Part shown: positions 23,601 through 34,256 of the stretch, piece by piece
Position numbering within the stretch: position 1 is the stretch's first letter
How the letters are laid out: each line of letters starts with the position of its first letter
Notes under the pieces: generated by a model
Databases searched by the model: none
The model's input: the letters and a program-made list of their open reading frames with translations, nothing else
What the model was told of the DNA's origin: nothing
Program-made: the position numbers and the translations under genes
Assembly (NCBI GenBank): GCA_963693085.1
Contig: OY856412.1
Coordinates: forward strand, 1,410,519,194-1,410,583,193
Origin: Alisma plantago-aquatica
Lineage: Eukaryota; Streptophyta; Magnoliopsida; Alismatales; Alismataceae
Length of the DNA: 64,000 nucleotides
Direction of reading: 5' to 3'

Positions 23601-23694
23601 GGGTAGTAATCCCCTATTGATTATTAAGCAGGGTGGTAGTATACCATTCTCTATAACTGAGTGTGGAAGTAATCCATACTCAACTTTATATATT
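23601..23694 (+). promoter_or_regulatory. X LTR promoter: three dyads then TATA
   Basis: GGGTAGTAATCCCC (23601-23614), TGGTAGTATACCA (23634-23646) and TGGAAGTAATCCA (23664-23676) are imperfect palindromes about 30 bp apart. They are followed at once by CTTTATATATTGGG (TATA core 23687-23692). The other X LTR keeps all three, at about 50,280-50,350 on the minus strand. Confidence 0.6.
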
Positions 23695-23750
23695 GGGAGA
23701 TTGGCAGTTTTCCTTTCTCTATCAGGTTTCAGGTTTATAGTTGGCCTCCT

Positions 23751-23936
23751 TTGTGTTTATATTGTTCTAGGGCTATGCATATCTCACATGCATGCAGGTT
23801 ATTGATGTTGATTGTGGGGGGTGTGCCCTACTTTCTTTTTGTGCCAGTAATGCACAATCGTTATTGTTTTGGTTATGGTAAGTATCTTCTTTTATTATGT
23901 GATGATAATTCCTATCTTTTATGCCATTGTGGGTAG
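23751..23936 (+). other. X LTR leader ORF (61 codons)
   Basis: It starts about 60 bp after the TATA box, so near the predicted transcript start. The second X LTR has an ORF of the same length, start and stop at 50014-50199 (minus), sharing SRAMHISHAC and YCFGYGKYLLLLCDD. It has a hydrophobic composition and no known domain. Confidence 0.35.
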
Positions 23937-24426
23937 TCCTTATCTCTTGCATGGGAAGAATGTATATTTTATGTCCTCGTTACTTATATTGCTCAAAGTT
24001 TTCTTTAGTATACACATACCAGCTTTTTGCTGATGTTTTCTTTTCTTCTCTTCTTTTATGGGGTATGCTTCCAATTCCAGGTTAGACCAAGGAGAGGTGA
24101 ACTTTGACATCAACCTTGTAGATGAGCTTTTAGGAGACTTGTAGAGGTGGTTAGATGACCCTCGGCTTGATCTTTGGCGTATATGTTTAGTTTTCCTTTT
24201 TGGACACCCTTGTATGGTGAAGTGATGTATAATGTTATCAAGCTTTGTAAATTTTTAGATAATGATCTTTTCCGCTACTACTCATTGTGTTATGATACAT
24301 ACATGTTGAATGAATTGGTCTCCATCCCTTTGGTGAAAAATTTTATGTGGTGTTTGGTTCAAGGGATGCTGCCTTTTTATTTCTAGTAAGGAGTGGTTCT
24401 CCTCTAGGATCCCATTCCTTACAACA

Positions 24427-24439
24427 TGGTATCAGAGCC
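24427..24439 (+). other. Primer-binding site of X
   Basis: TGGTATCAGAGCC, complementary to the 3' end of initiator tRNA-Met, lies three bases after the LTR end (CA at 24422-24423). Confidence 0.93.
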
Positions 24440-24504
24440 ACTAGCAGTCAGTTATCTAACCATTTCAAACTCATCTCCCTTAGGATGTTTACCTTTATCT
24501 TAGG

Positions 24505-25619
24505 TTGCTTACACCTAGTACATTGCCTTGTGCATGCAAAACCCTAATGGCGGGGGATAACTTGACGATTGACAACCAATATGGTTACGAGACACCCCAA
24601 AACCCTAGGTTTGGCCAGGGGACCTCAACTTCTGCTGATTCATGTTTAATCATCTCTCTAGAGAAAGAGTTTCCTATGTACCGAAAACTTTTTGCTACTT
24701 CAATGGTGGGGAAGATGAAAGACCCAACTGTACCTGAAAAGTCTAAGGAGCTCTCGATCATGGAGTTCATGAAGATGCAACCACCTTCCTTCAAGGGTGA
24801 AGGTGAAATAGAGATGGTCGACAAAGTTGATGATTGGGTGTTAGCCATCAAGAGGACTTTTGATGGTATGGCATGTCCTCCACACCAGAAGGTTAGGTTT
24901 ACTTCATATGTCTTGGAAGGACCAGTAAGAGTTTGGTGGAATGGAATTGCAAGGACTAGAGACATCTCAACCATGTCTTGGGTGGAGTTTTTGGCTCACT
25001 TCTGTGGAAAGTATATCTGTATTGCTTCCCTAAAAAAGAAAGAAGCAGAGTTTTATAGCCTGAAGCAAGGTTCTTTATCTGTTTCTATGTTTGTGCAAAA
25101 GTTTCTACTATTGGAATGTTATGCAGTGGGTTTGGGCGAGGAGCGAAGGGATGACCTATTCCTCCAGGGACTCAACTGCAAAGTGGGTTGTGCTCTTATC
25201 CCACAACTGCCTTTGACCTTTCAGTAGATGCTTGATAAAGCTTTGTCTATGGAGTCTTACCTAGGGTTTCAACCGAGGGAGTTTAACAAGAAGAGGAAGT
25301 CCTCTGGTCATGAAAAGAAAAGAGACAGTTGTGCTATGTGTAATAGACCCCATCCTCCAAGAAGTGCCCTCATGTTAGAAATCAAGGCACACTAGTGGTA
25401 TGTCACTATTGCAATGAACCTAGACACATCAGACCTGATTGCCCTAAGCTTCGTAATGGACAAGCTCCAGTACAACACCAGCAAGCACCTCCTCAAAATC
25501 AGGGCAACAATAATGGTAACAATAATAGAGGAAGACTTGTGGAAAGAAAAGCTGGAAGAGTTTTTTATTTGTATGGTGAAGAAGTTAATGATGATGAACA
25601 AGAGCAAGTTCACCCATAG
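24505..25619 (+). pseudogene. Element X gag (retrotrans_gag plus CCHC knuckle), broken
   Basis: The likely start is ATG 24547 (MAGDNLTIDNQYG); the frame stops at TAG near 25225. The gag core (DDWVLAIKRTFDGM, then VRFTSYVLEGPVRVWWNGI) fits the chromovirus capsid pattern. After the stop, the same frame continues with PREFNKKRKS and HEKKRDSCAM. The knuckle then appears in another frame at about 25404 as CHYCNEPRHIRPDCP (C-x2-C-x4-H-x4-C intact), ending at TAG 25617-25619. There is therefore at least one stop and one frameshift. The protein would form the virus-like particle. Protease and RT do not follow. Confidence 0.8.
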
Positions 25620-25990
25620 TTCCTTAGATTAGTCTTTACAAGTTATGTTTCCATTTTGCATGTTGCTTATGTAGTTAGATGTAATAGGTGTAGTTGAACC
25701 TTTTGTATCTGAAGTTTAGTTTGATATAATAAGATGAACCCTTTTAATTTCTTGAATCATAAGGATGTACAATTATGATCTTATGTTTAAAGTTGGCAAA
25801 CCCAATTATTTTCATAGGTTAAGTGCTCAAGTTCAAACAAACTCAACTTGCAAATTCTTGAAAAAATTTCAATTATGATGTGATTTCAGATAATGGCACC
25901 CATAACTCCCATGTGAAAAACATTGAGATGACACATTAACAGTAGACATCCACAGATACACTAGATAGCATGTGGATCCTAAAAAGCCTT
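25620..25990. other. Junction between X gag and Athila 3' region
   Basis: No coding motif or LTR end is visible. X sequence stops being recognisable after its gag, and Athila 3' untranslated sequence is recognisable from about 26106 downward. The exact junction and how it arose are not resolved. Confidence 0.4.
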
Positions 25991-26089
25991 AAATAATAAA
26001 ATTACTCAAAACTAGAAGAAATTGCCAAAATCTAAGATGACATGCTAAAATAAAAGAAAAGGAAATAAAACTGAGATAGAAACTATTTA

Positions 26090-26107
26090 ATCTCCCCCCT
26101 AAGCTTG
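26090..26107 (-). other. Polypurine-like tract after ORF3
   Basis: On the minus strand it reads AAGCTTAGGGGGGAGA. The second Athila copy has the related AAGCTTAGGGGATTTTGA directly before its 3' LTR (53864-53879). Here the sequence that follows is not LTR, so this may be an internal duplicate tract. Confidence 0.55.
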
Positions 26108-26318
26108 AATTCGACTATGGCCTCATAGTCAAAAACAATCTCAGAAGGTGGAATAGTGATACACATTATTGTTCAGGCAGTGGAAAAGGTGGGTGCTGCT
26201 GGGTGTTTGGGTTCCATTCAGGATACTGCCCCTGAAAGGTGGGATCATATGGTGGCATGGGCGGAGGTTGAGGATATCCCCCAAAGTAGTTTTGGCTCCA
26301 GTAGTGATCATAGAACGA

Positions 26319-27760
26319 CTAATGTTGTGTCTCCATCCTATGCAACCTGTTGTGAATATTTTCCTGGTTGGCGAGGAGGAGGCGCTCATTCTCATAAATC
26401 ACATGCTGATTCAAAAATAGCTGGATCGTAGTATCTTGAATACCGGTGAAGGAGGTAGTGTGCTGCTGTTGTGTCACCTGGATGCTCTGGAGCATAGAGT
26501 ACATACCCTTCATTGAGTAGACATCCTCTCCTTCCTGAGAGGGATATGGTGGCGGTGGTTGAGAAGAGGATGAAGCTCCTAGGTAGAAGCGTGGATGCTT
26601 CCTCAGGGCTACTTGAGACCGAAGAGGAATGAGAGGCTCGTCTTCCTCCTCCTCGCCGTCGCCTGCATCATCATCTTCATCTACAGCTTCAACTTCTCCC
26701 TCAGACTCGGCAATAGGAATGATGGACCACCAAAAGTTTTGGCCCGCCTGAATGTTGAAGATGGGGTCTGAGAGTGATAGTCGTAGATATTCCTTCCAGA
26801 TGTGGCAATGAGCATATGCCACACTGCCATCGACGATAATAAGGTTGGAGCAGTGTAAGTGCTCCAGATCGACTTTATTTTTGTTGACCAGCAGAGTGAG
26901 TTGTGACAAATCTAGCCTGAGATAGAGAGATAGCAGTGTGATAAGACCCCAAAGTGGATAGGGGCTCGTCTGGTACTTCTTCGTACATCTAACACATGTG
27001 TTAAGAAAAACGTGCCCCAGTTGAGTTCCTCTTTAGTCAACAATTTGTTGAGGAAAAACAGATTCGTCTCTTGAAATTTACCCAGTTCCAGATCGCTGTG
27101 AGAAAAGAAAGTGACGCATAACATGCGATGCAGAACCTGAACAAATGGGTGCTTGAAGTCGGCCATGGCCGCATTGTGATAGCTCATCGCCTTTCCCGCT
27201 GGAATGGTCACTAAATCAACAAATACAACATCATAGTCTGCCTGACTGTCTGGCCTCCTATGCTGGTTAGGATAATGATACCAGTTGTAGATAGAATTGA
27301 ACTGGTCAAGGGTAATAGTGTAGTTATTGTTTAAGAGTCAGAACGACACTCACCCTTTGATCCACTCCCGATCGGTGGCGATGAGGTCGTTAGGCATGAT
27401 GCAGATATTAAGAGATGCCATGAATTCTGCCACCAACTCCTTGTAAGTTGGCCATTCACCGAAAAAGGGGTGGCCCTCGGCGTGATACTAGACTTGTGAA
27501 GGAAACCTTCGGGTATGCCTAGCCTGAACCTGAAGGACATAAGAAAGGTTGGCCTCAAACCCGAGGTCATGGATCATAGCCCGATTAACATATCAGGTAG
27601 GCTCAATTTTTTGCTTCAATAGCTCCTCGTAAATAGTCCTCACTTCCGCCGAAGGGTGAACGATCCTCGTACGGGGAATAGAACCTAGTGGTGGTGGAAT
27701 GAACGTCTCAATCTCCATGGGGGTTGCCCATGAGGAAGAAGCTCCTACTGTCCTCACCAT
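26319..27760 (-). pseudogene. Athila ORF3 (envelope-position gene), broken
   Basis: The start chosen is ATG 27758-27760 (MVRTVGASSSW), the first ATG after the TATA box at 28036-28045. Readable pieces are 27760-27593, then 27211-26912 (same frame), then 26909-26319 in another frame. Early motifs include PSAEVRTIYEELL and, past a stop, an RFPSQV-like and PFFGEWPTYKE-like stretch. The middle piece has PFVQVLHRMLCVTFFSHSDL. The C-terminal piece has an acidic run (EAVDEDDDAGDGEEEEDEP) and a Gln-rich tail. This layout fits the Athila ORF (ATHILA ORF-1 / plant-transposon-protein type) that follows pol. I see no clear signal peptide or membrane segment, so an envelope role is not supported. Confidence 0.65.
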
Positions 27761-27930
27761 TGTGAACAGAAAAGGATAATGAAGAAGAGCTCGGTGAAGG
27801 TCGAAGAAGATGATCCCCGCAGTCGATGAAGAGCTCGGGGAAGATTGCTCACTCGCTATATGCTCGGTAAAGACGTTCGGTTGCTCACAAGTGATCAAGC
27901 GCAAGTAGAAAAGGAGAAGGTCTGAAGGTG

Positions 27931-28090
27931 TGAAGAGAAAATGAATTCAACCCCTCCTTTTATAGCTGAGACCATTGCCACTGTTCACCCGTCGATACCA
28001 TCGACATGTGTGAAGAGAAAATGAATTCAACCCCTCCTTTTATAGCTGAGACCATTGCCACTGTTGACCCGTCGATACCATCGACGAGGT
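27931..28090 (-). repeat. 80-bp tandem duplication carrying the ORF3 TATA box
   Basis: 27931-28010 and 28011-28090 are near-identical (TGAAGAGAAAATGAATTC ... CCGTCGATACCATCGAC), differing at only a few bases. Each unit has one dyad box and one minus-strand TATA box, CTATAAAAGGAGGGG. Confidence 0.92.
27956..28045 (-). promoter_or_regulatory. Candidate internal promoter for Athila ORF3
   Basis: CTATAAAAGG occurs twice on the minus strand (28036-28045 and 27956-27965) because of the 80-bp duplication. The ORF3 ATG is about 200 nt downstream of the nearer one, with no earlier ATG. The dyad box array lies immediately upstream (28071-28633). That is the arrangement expected of a promoter with upstream binding sites. 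Transcription is inferred, not shown. Confidence 0.55.
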
Positions 28091-28633
28091 GTCGATGGTA
28101 TCGACACCTGTAGCACAATCTGGGTATTTGCTGCTATCGACGGTCGTCGATGGCTGGATGTGGGGGCCCAGATCGATGACACGCCGATACCATCGACGTA
28201 GGTCGATGGTATCGAAACATCCCACGGATTGAATTCTTGATTTGGCGGGCTCCGTTGATATCTTCTCGTGGATCGGTGATGTGTCACATCGATACCATCG
28301 ATAGCTAGTCACTGGTATCGACCCTTTCTATTTCAAATACCCTCACTAGGCCTGGGCGCCACTTCCTCACTATTGTCGGGTCGATACGATCGATAGGGAT
28401 GTCGATGGTATTGACTTTATAGAGACAAATTTCTCTGAAAATCTTTAGGGATCTCGTGAGCATCGACTTCTTGGTCAATACTATCGACCCGACACTCTCT
28501 TTTTTCCCGATGCCGCTGATGGTAGGTCGATACCATCAACGAGGTCATCGATGGTATCGATGTAGAAAATTTTCTGTAGCCTCTTGCCTACACCCACGTC
28601 GCTACCATCAACATTGTGGTCGATGGTATTGAC
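27991..28633. repeat. GTCGATACCATCGAC dyad-box array in Athila spacer
   Basis: At least ten copies of GTCGATACCATCGAC or its complement GTCGATGGTATCGAC are present, several as facing pairs (28071/28091, 28183/28202, 28525/28547). The 15-mer is itself a dyad: GTCGAT, three bases, ATCGAC. Variants include GTCGATGGTATTGAC and GTCAATACTATCGAC. The array fills most of the gap between pol and ORF3. The same box fills part of this element's LTR. Confidence 0.93.
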
Positions 28634-28760
28634 TTTCTATCAATACTGCACACTAAGCAAACATATTAGGGTATCATTTTTACACTAAAAACAAAATTAA
28701 CCAAAACTAACTTGAAAACACGACAAAAAATAAAATAACTAGAAATATGTGAACTACCGA

Positions 28761-28795
28761 TGGTTGGGTTGCCTCCCAACAAGCGCCCTACTTTA
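28761..28795 (-). other. Athila post-pol conserved motif
   Basis: On the minus strand AAAGTAGGGCGCTTGTTGGG continues to AGGCAACCCAACC. It contains the inverted repeat GTTGGG...CCCAAC and is found after pol in many Athila-type elements. Its function is not known to me. Confidence 0.85.
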
Positions 28796-28824
28796 ACGTC
28801 TTAGACTAGACGCAATCAAGATCA

Positions 28825-30009
28825 TCATTCTTCCTTAAGTGCCATGAGTTTAACCTCATGCACCTTTCTCGTGTGATCCTCCCCATAGTAAAGCTTCAAT
28901 CTTTGACCATTCACTAAGAACGTTATCTCTCCATATCTCACCATAATAGCACCATGTTGTCGGACATCTTCCATTACAAAAGGTCCACTCTACCGGGATT
29001 TCAATTTCCTGGGATGCAACTTTAATCTCGAGTTGAACAATGACACGTGATCACCCTTTTTGAAAATGTGCATTTGAATGTGGCGGACATGGAGTTGCTT
29101 TGTCCGTTCTTTTTAGATCCTCTAGTTCTCATAAGCATTCATCCTAATCTCATCTAACTCATTGAGCTCTAACATTCTCTTCTTTCCTGCATCATCATAA
29201 CTCATATTAAGCTTCTGTAATGCCCAGTGCGCTTTGTGCTCTAACTCGATCGGTAGATGACAAGCCCGCCCGTAAACCAGCCTAAATGGTGTAGTTCCTA
29301 TAGGTGTTTTAAAGGCAGCCCTATATGCCCATAAAGAATCTGGTAGTAGTGCACTCCAATTCTTTCTAGAAGATGCCACTGTGCGTTCCAATATCTTCTT
29401 GATCTCTTGATTAGAAACCTCGACTTGGCCTTGCGTCTGCGGGTGATACGGGGTACCAACATTGTGTTTGACCCCGTATTTACTCAATAGTGTAGAAAAT
29501 TTCTTATTCGTGAATTGGGTGCCTCCATCACTTATAATCATCTGTGGCACACCAAACTTGCAAAAAATATATTCCTTCACAAACCTGCACACTACCGCAA
29601 CGTCATTAGTCCTTGTGGGTATTGCCTCTACCCATTTCGACACATAATCAATGGCAAGCAAAATATATAAGTTGGAATTTGAGGACACAAATGGTCCCAT
29701 GAAATCGATGCCCCATAAATCAAATACCTCAACCTCTTGAAACACGTTGAGGGGCATCTCTTGCTGCCTTGAGATGTTACCCACCCTTTGACATGAATCA
29801 CATCTTTTCACATAGTCATAGGCATCCCGAAAGAGTGTAGGCCAATAAAGGCCACTCTCCAACAATTTGGTCGATATCCTTGTGCTCGCATGATGACCGC
29901 CAGTGGGTAGTGTATGACAGTGACTGAGCATACTATCATATTCACCTTCTGGTACACACCTGAGTAAGATGACATCCATGTATTGTCTCAACAAAATGGG
30001 GTCATCCAA
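28825..30009 (-). pseudogene. Athila integrase
   Basis: The longest open piece is 30009-29122 (295 codons). It has the H-H-C-C zinc region ([11 protein letters not shown] ... [11 protein letters not shown]), then the catalytic core: D in [12 protein letters not shown] in IISDGGTQF and E in GQVEVSNQE, all present. [18 protein letters not shown] segment typical of Athila/Tat integrases follows. After stops (near 29121 and further on), the same frame continues to TGA 28825-28827 through GDHVSLFNSRLKLHP-like sequence, the C-terminal domain. The core looks intact, but the enzyme would be truncated. Confidence 0.9.
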
Positions 30010-30012
30010 AAA

Positions 30013-30590
30013 TTAATATCTTAAAGAATGGAAAAATCTTTTCTTTTCTTGATAAGTCCAATCGTCCGGTATTTCCTTACATGCAAGATAATTCATAATA
30101 TTCGAAAACCACGAATCCTTAGATTTTATTGAAAGGATTTGCTCATTGGGAAATGTCTCGGTAATGGGTATATTGATATATCTCTCATCTACCCACTCTA
30201 ACCAAGACAAGTGGTCCGCAACCATGTTTTCAATGCCCGCCTTATCTTTAATTTCGATGTCAAACTCTTGCAAAAGCAAGATCCACCTAATCAATCTAGG
30301 CTTGGCATCTTTCTTTTCCATTAAGTATTTGATGGAAGTGTGGTCCGTCCAAACCACAACTTTTGACCCCACTAAATATTGCCTAAATTTTTCAAATGTG
30401 AAAACCACGACAAGAAGTTCCTTTTCAGTGGTGGTGTAATTAAGTTGTGCCTCATTTAAAGTCTTAGATGCATAAAAAATCACTACGGGTTTGTTCTCAA
30501 AATGTTGTCCAAGAACAGCACCTACAACAAAATTTGATGCATCACACATGAGCTCAAAGGGTTTAGTTCAATCCGGCGTTTGAAAAATTG
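30013..30590 (-). pseudogene. Athila RNase H
   Basis: The open piece 30549-30013 has the catalytic residues in [18 protein letters not shown] and [13 protein letters not shown], then [15 protein letters not shown]. This is the typical gypsy RNase H fused behind RT. A TGA stop sits just upstream, before TKPFELMCD. This frame differs from the RT frame, so an indel lies near 30620-30645. The domain would remove RNA during reverse transcription. By residue content it is complete, but it is cut off from RT. Confidence 0.88.
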
Positions 30591-30599
30591 GTGCAGAGA

Positions 30600-31820
30600 T
30601 CAATTTTTCCTTAAGTACATTAAGGCATGCAAGCATTTTTCATTGAAATCAAACATTGTATCTTTTTCAAGAAATTCAGACAATGGTTTAGTGATTTTAG
30701 AGAAATCCTTAATGAAACGATGATAAAATACTGCATGACCGAGAAAACTCCTCACCCCTTTCACTAAATTTGGTGGAGGTAGTTTGGAAATAACCTCAAT
30801 CTTGACTGGATCCACCTCTAGTCCCTTGCTAGACACCTTGTGTCCAAGCACAATTCCTTCACTAACCATCATATGACACTTTTCCCAATTAAGGACTAGA
30901 TGTGTGTCCTCACATCTTTGTAAAACTTTATCCAAATTGTACAAACACTCATCAAACTACGCACCATAGATGGAAAAATTGTCCATGAAAACCTCTAAAC
31001 AGCGCTCAACCATATCTGAGAAAATAGTAAGCATGCGGTGCTGAAAAGTAGTCGGTGCATTGCACAACCGAAACGACATGCGGCGATATGCAAAAGTCCC
31101 ATAAGGACAAGTGAAGGTAGACTTCTCTTGATCCTTCAAGTCTATAGAAATCTGATTATAGCCGGAATAACCGTCCAAAAAGCAAAAATGAGAGCGTCCA
31201 ACTAGCCGCTCTAAAATCTGATCAATAAATGGAAGAGGGAAATGGTATTTTAAAGTGGAAGAATTGAGGCGACGGTAATCAATACAAACTCGCCACCCGG
31301 TTACCAATCGGGTGGTGAAAGGTTCATCTAGCAAATTTTGAGTGACAGTAATTCCCCCCTTTTTAGGGACTACCTGTGTTGGGCTTATCCATGACGAATC
31401 TAAAATGGCATAGATGATTCCCACAGAAAGGAGTTTAATCACCTCCTTCTTGATGACCTCCATCATGCTTGGGTTGAGTCGACGTTGCGGCTGAATCACA
31501 TGCTTGGCTCCTTCCTCGAGCCGGATCTTGTGCTGACAAAGAGTAGGGGAGATCCCCTTAATATCAGAGACCGACCACCCGAATGCACCACGGTGGTTCT
31601 TTAGCACGATCATCAATTGTTCTTCCTCCTCGACACTCAGGCATGCCGAGATGATCACCGAGTGCTTCTCATCATCCGCTAAGAAAGCATACTTCAAATG
31701 AAGGGGTAGCAGCTTCAACTCGAGATTTGGTGGGCTGACCAATGAAGATTGAAGCGGTGGTGGGAGTGGTCCAAGATCCACATAATGCTTGGCAGAGAAA
31801 CAAGGAAGCACTTGAAGCAT
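30600..31820 (-). pseudogene. Athila reverse transcriptase, catalytic motif altered
   Basis: Pieces 31820-30957 and 30944-30600 share a frame separated by a TAG (30957-30959). RT blocks in order: PQRRLNPSM, WISPTQVVPKKGG, RVCIDYRRLNSST, HFCFLDGYSGYNQI, CPYGTFAYRRM, then FMDNFSIYG. The family motif is FMDDFS, but here the second Asp is Asn (codon at 30978-30980). Asp there binds the catalytic metal, so polymerase activity should be lost. The thumb/connection part (LGHKVSSKGLEVDP, VRSFLGHAVFYHRFIKDFS) is present. Confidence 0.92.
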
Positions 31821-31832
31821 CTTTACACATTC

Positions 31833-32513
31833 TCATAAAGACGTACTTCTCATCCAATCATCCATGACATTGAATAGGCATGCCTCAAGGGGAAATTTCA
31901 TATATGAGTCGATCATTGAGACTGCTATAGCATCATCCTTAGTAAATAGAGAAATTTCTTCCTCTTCATCATTTGGATAACCCACGGCTTTGCAAAGAGA
32001 TACAACTTTTGTTTGTTCCATAATATCCATGACCAATGTTCCCTTGTCTACCTTAGTCATCACATGAGCCATATCCAGAAATGGTTTCCCTAAACAAAGA
32101 GAAATGTTCTGATCAAAGTGCTTCACCATACGACATTGCTCCTTTGCCTGTGCTTGTTTTGTACTTGGTGGCATGACCATTTCAAATCGGTCATCTGCTA
32201 TACCCAATGTTAGACGGCCTCTACCCATTTCTAGTATCATATCAGCGGTGGCCTGGAAGGGTCTTCCTAGGAGTAGCTCATTCCCTTGCTCATCTTGCAT
32301 CTCCATTACTACAAAATCAGTTGGAAATACAAATCTATCAATCTTTACCAAAATATCCTCACAAATACCATATGGTCGTACCACAGAATTATACGCAAGT
32401 TGAATTGTCATGTTGCTTTGTCTAGATTCCTTAAGTCCCAACTTCTTAAAAGTAGATAGGAGCATCAAGTTTATACTCACCCCAGAATCACACAATGCTT
32501 CACCAAATTTCAC
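31833..32513 (-). pseudogene. Athila aspartic protease region
   Basis: A 226-codon open piece in the gag frame. The active-site strand LCDSGVSINLM (D-S-G) is present, followed by the flap region and ELLLGRPFQATADMIL, the C-terminal protease hallmark. It is followed by TKVVSL-like linker sequence before RT. It would release gag and pol proteins. A stop separates it from the gag tail at about 32515-32556. Confidence 0.82.
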
Positions 32514-32555
32514 CTTACCAATCTAACATGAAATATTGAAGCAACCCTGATCTTG

Positions 32556-34256
32556 TCATTTTGGTGGCAATGTGCCCAAAATAAAGGCACTAACCTGCTC
32601 TTTAAGAAATACTACCTCAGTATCAGGAATCTTCCTCTTCTTGGTAATTACATCCTTCAGAAACTTACCATAAGATGGTATCTGCTCAATAGCTTCTAAT
32701 AAAGGGATGTCAACTGAAAGTTTCTGAAAGCTGTCTAAAAATTTCTTAAATTGTGCATCCACTTTCTTGTCCTTGAGGTTGTTGGAGTAAGGGATGGGGA
32801 CAACATGTGCCCTCTGGTGTGGTGGCACATATGATGTCCTCTTCTCAATCTCTTGAACAGTTTCTTCTTCTGGGATGGCCTCTTCTGTGACTTTTTCTGC
32901 AGCATCATCCACTATCTCTGTGGCTGTGACATCCTCTGTGGCCTCACCCATTGCTTCTGGTTGTGTTATGATTGGTTCATCGGCCTTGGAGTTTAAAATC
33001 GTTTTTCCACTCCTCAACAAAATTGCCTTAGCTTGTTGATTCCCTCCTGGAACGTTGGTATTCCCCGGAAAACCTTGTTGTGTTGGTTTCTTTAGACTTG
33101 CTATTTCAGTTGCCATCTGCGCTATTGATGTCTCAAGAGTCCGCAAATGGGCCCCATGACTTTGTAGAGTTTTCCCAAACTGATTCATAAACTCTCCTTG
33201 TTGCTTGATTTGTTGACCAAAGGTTCTCATCAACTCTTGATTCTGCTTTATCACATGGTTGAGAAAATCATTGCTCTTTTCCTCTGCCGTGGGATGTGGC
33301 TTAGCATCTGGATCCTATAGAAAATTATTTGGATCTTTCCATGAAAACTTTTTGTCTTTCCTCCAAGAGTAATCATTATTTTTGTACCCTTGTTGTTGAT
33401 GCATGTATTTGACCTGCGCTTCTTCCTCAGATTCCTCCTCTTGTGCAAGTAGCCTTTTCGCAATTAAGTCCATCTTGTCATGGAGTTCTTTTATGGCTTT
33501 GGCATCTCATGCGACTTTAACTTGTTCCGGTGCATCTCTATCACCCCAGGACTGCTTTTTAGCCATGTTTTATAAAATTTGCCAACACCTTGTATCAGTG
33601 TTATTCAGGAAGAACCTCGATCCTGCTGAATCTAGATTGCTTCTATCATGCTCAGAAAGAGCAAAATAGAAAATTTTGACCTGCTTTACTTTGTCCAGCC
33701 CATGATGTGGGCATCTCCTCAGCATTATCTGAAAGCGCTCCCAAGTCTCAGAATATGTTTCACTGGCTTTCTGGCTGAAGTTGTGGATCTTTCTTATGAG
33801 ATCATTCATCTTCTCAGGTGGGAAGAATCTCTCAAAAAACACTTCAACCATGTGATCCCATGATTCCACATACTCGTCGTCCAAATTATGTAGCCATTCT
33901 CGTGCATTTCCCGCCAAAGAACTGGGAAATAACTTCAAGTAAAGCACCTCCTGTAGAAACCTGTCGATCCTTACCATGTTACAATTCTCCATGAACTGAC
34001 TTATATGGGTCACCGGATCTTCGTTTTTTAAATTTTGGAATGCATTAGACTTGACCAAATTGATTAGGCCTGGGTCAATTTTGTAGTTAGGAATGTTGAT
34101 GGCCTGCTTCTTAATTGGCCCCTTAGATGCAGAAGATGACGACACCTTGATTTTCTCCCAAATTATTTGTTCCTCAGCCATTACTTTGGGTTCAGAATCC
34201 GAATTCTCATTTTTGAGTTGATTTTGGGTGTTGTTCTCCTCGTAGTCTGATCCCAA
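32556..34256 (-). pseudogene. Athila gag
   Basis: The start chosen is 34256 (MGSDYEENNTQNQ). The first open piece (34256-33570) has the Athila capsid core: NYKIDPGLINLVKSNAFQ, EDPVTHISQFMENC, LFPSSLAGNAREWLHNL, FFERFFPPEKMNDLIRKI, ETWERFQIMLRRCPHHGL. The frame continues past stops at about 33570, 33500 and 33300 to a second piece (33254-32556) with a Gln-rich coil (RTFGQQIKQQGEFMNQFG), KAILLRSGKT and YVPPHQRA. There is no CCHC knuckle, as is usual in Athila. The protein would assemble the particle. At least three in-frame stops break it. Confidence 0.88.

Larger units (their letters stand above)
22774..24423 (+). mobile_element. Element X 5' LTR, right part
   Basis: This continues the X LTR after Y and TSD CACGA (22769-22773). 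It ends CCATTCCTTACA, two bases before the primer site. It holds three short dyads (23601-23676), a TATA-like box (23685-23694) and a short leader ORF (23751-23936). The other X LTR has the same landmarks in inverse orientation. Confidence 0.9.
10137..25620 (+). mobile_element. Gypsy element X (Tekay/Del-like), 5' LTR plus gag, split by Y
   Basis: X is on the plus strand. Its 5' LTR is 10137-11647 plus 22774-24423, interrupted by element Y at 11648-22768. After the LTR come a tRNA-Met-type primer site and a gag frame ending near 25619. No X pol or 3' LTR follows. Removing Y and one TSD copy leaves an LTR of about 3.16 kb, matching the second X LTR at 49527-52680 (3154 bp, minus). The element is therefore 3' truncated. 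Confidence 0.85.

Noticed and set aside
24427..24439. TGGTATCAGAGC sites as tRNA gene fragments
   Set aside because: All occur within a few bases of LTR ends and are primer-binding sites; no cloverleaf surrounds them.
26319..27760. Calling Athila ORF3 a true envelope protein
   Set aside because: No signal peptide, transmembrane segment or cleavage site is visible; only its position after pol resembles env.
27991..28633. The spaced 15-mers looked at first like a CRISPR-type array
   Set aside because: Spacing is irregular, units alternate in orientation and are dyads, and the setting is an Athila element in a plant genome.
33403..33863. Plus-strand frames over the Athila gag
   Set aside because: Antisense shadows of the minus-strand gag, which carries the recognisable family motifs.
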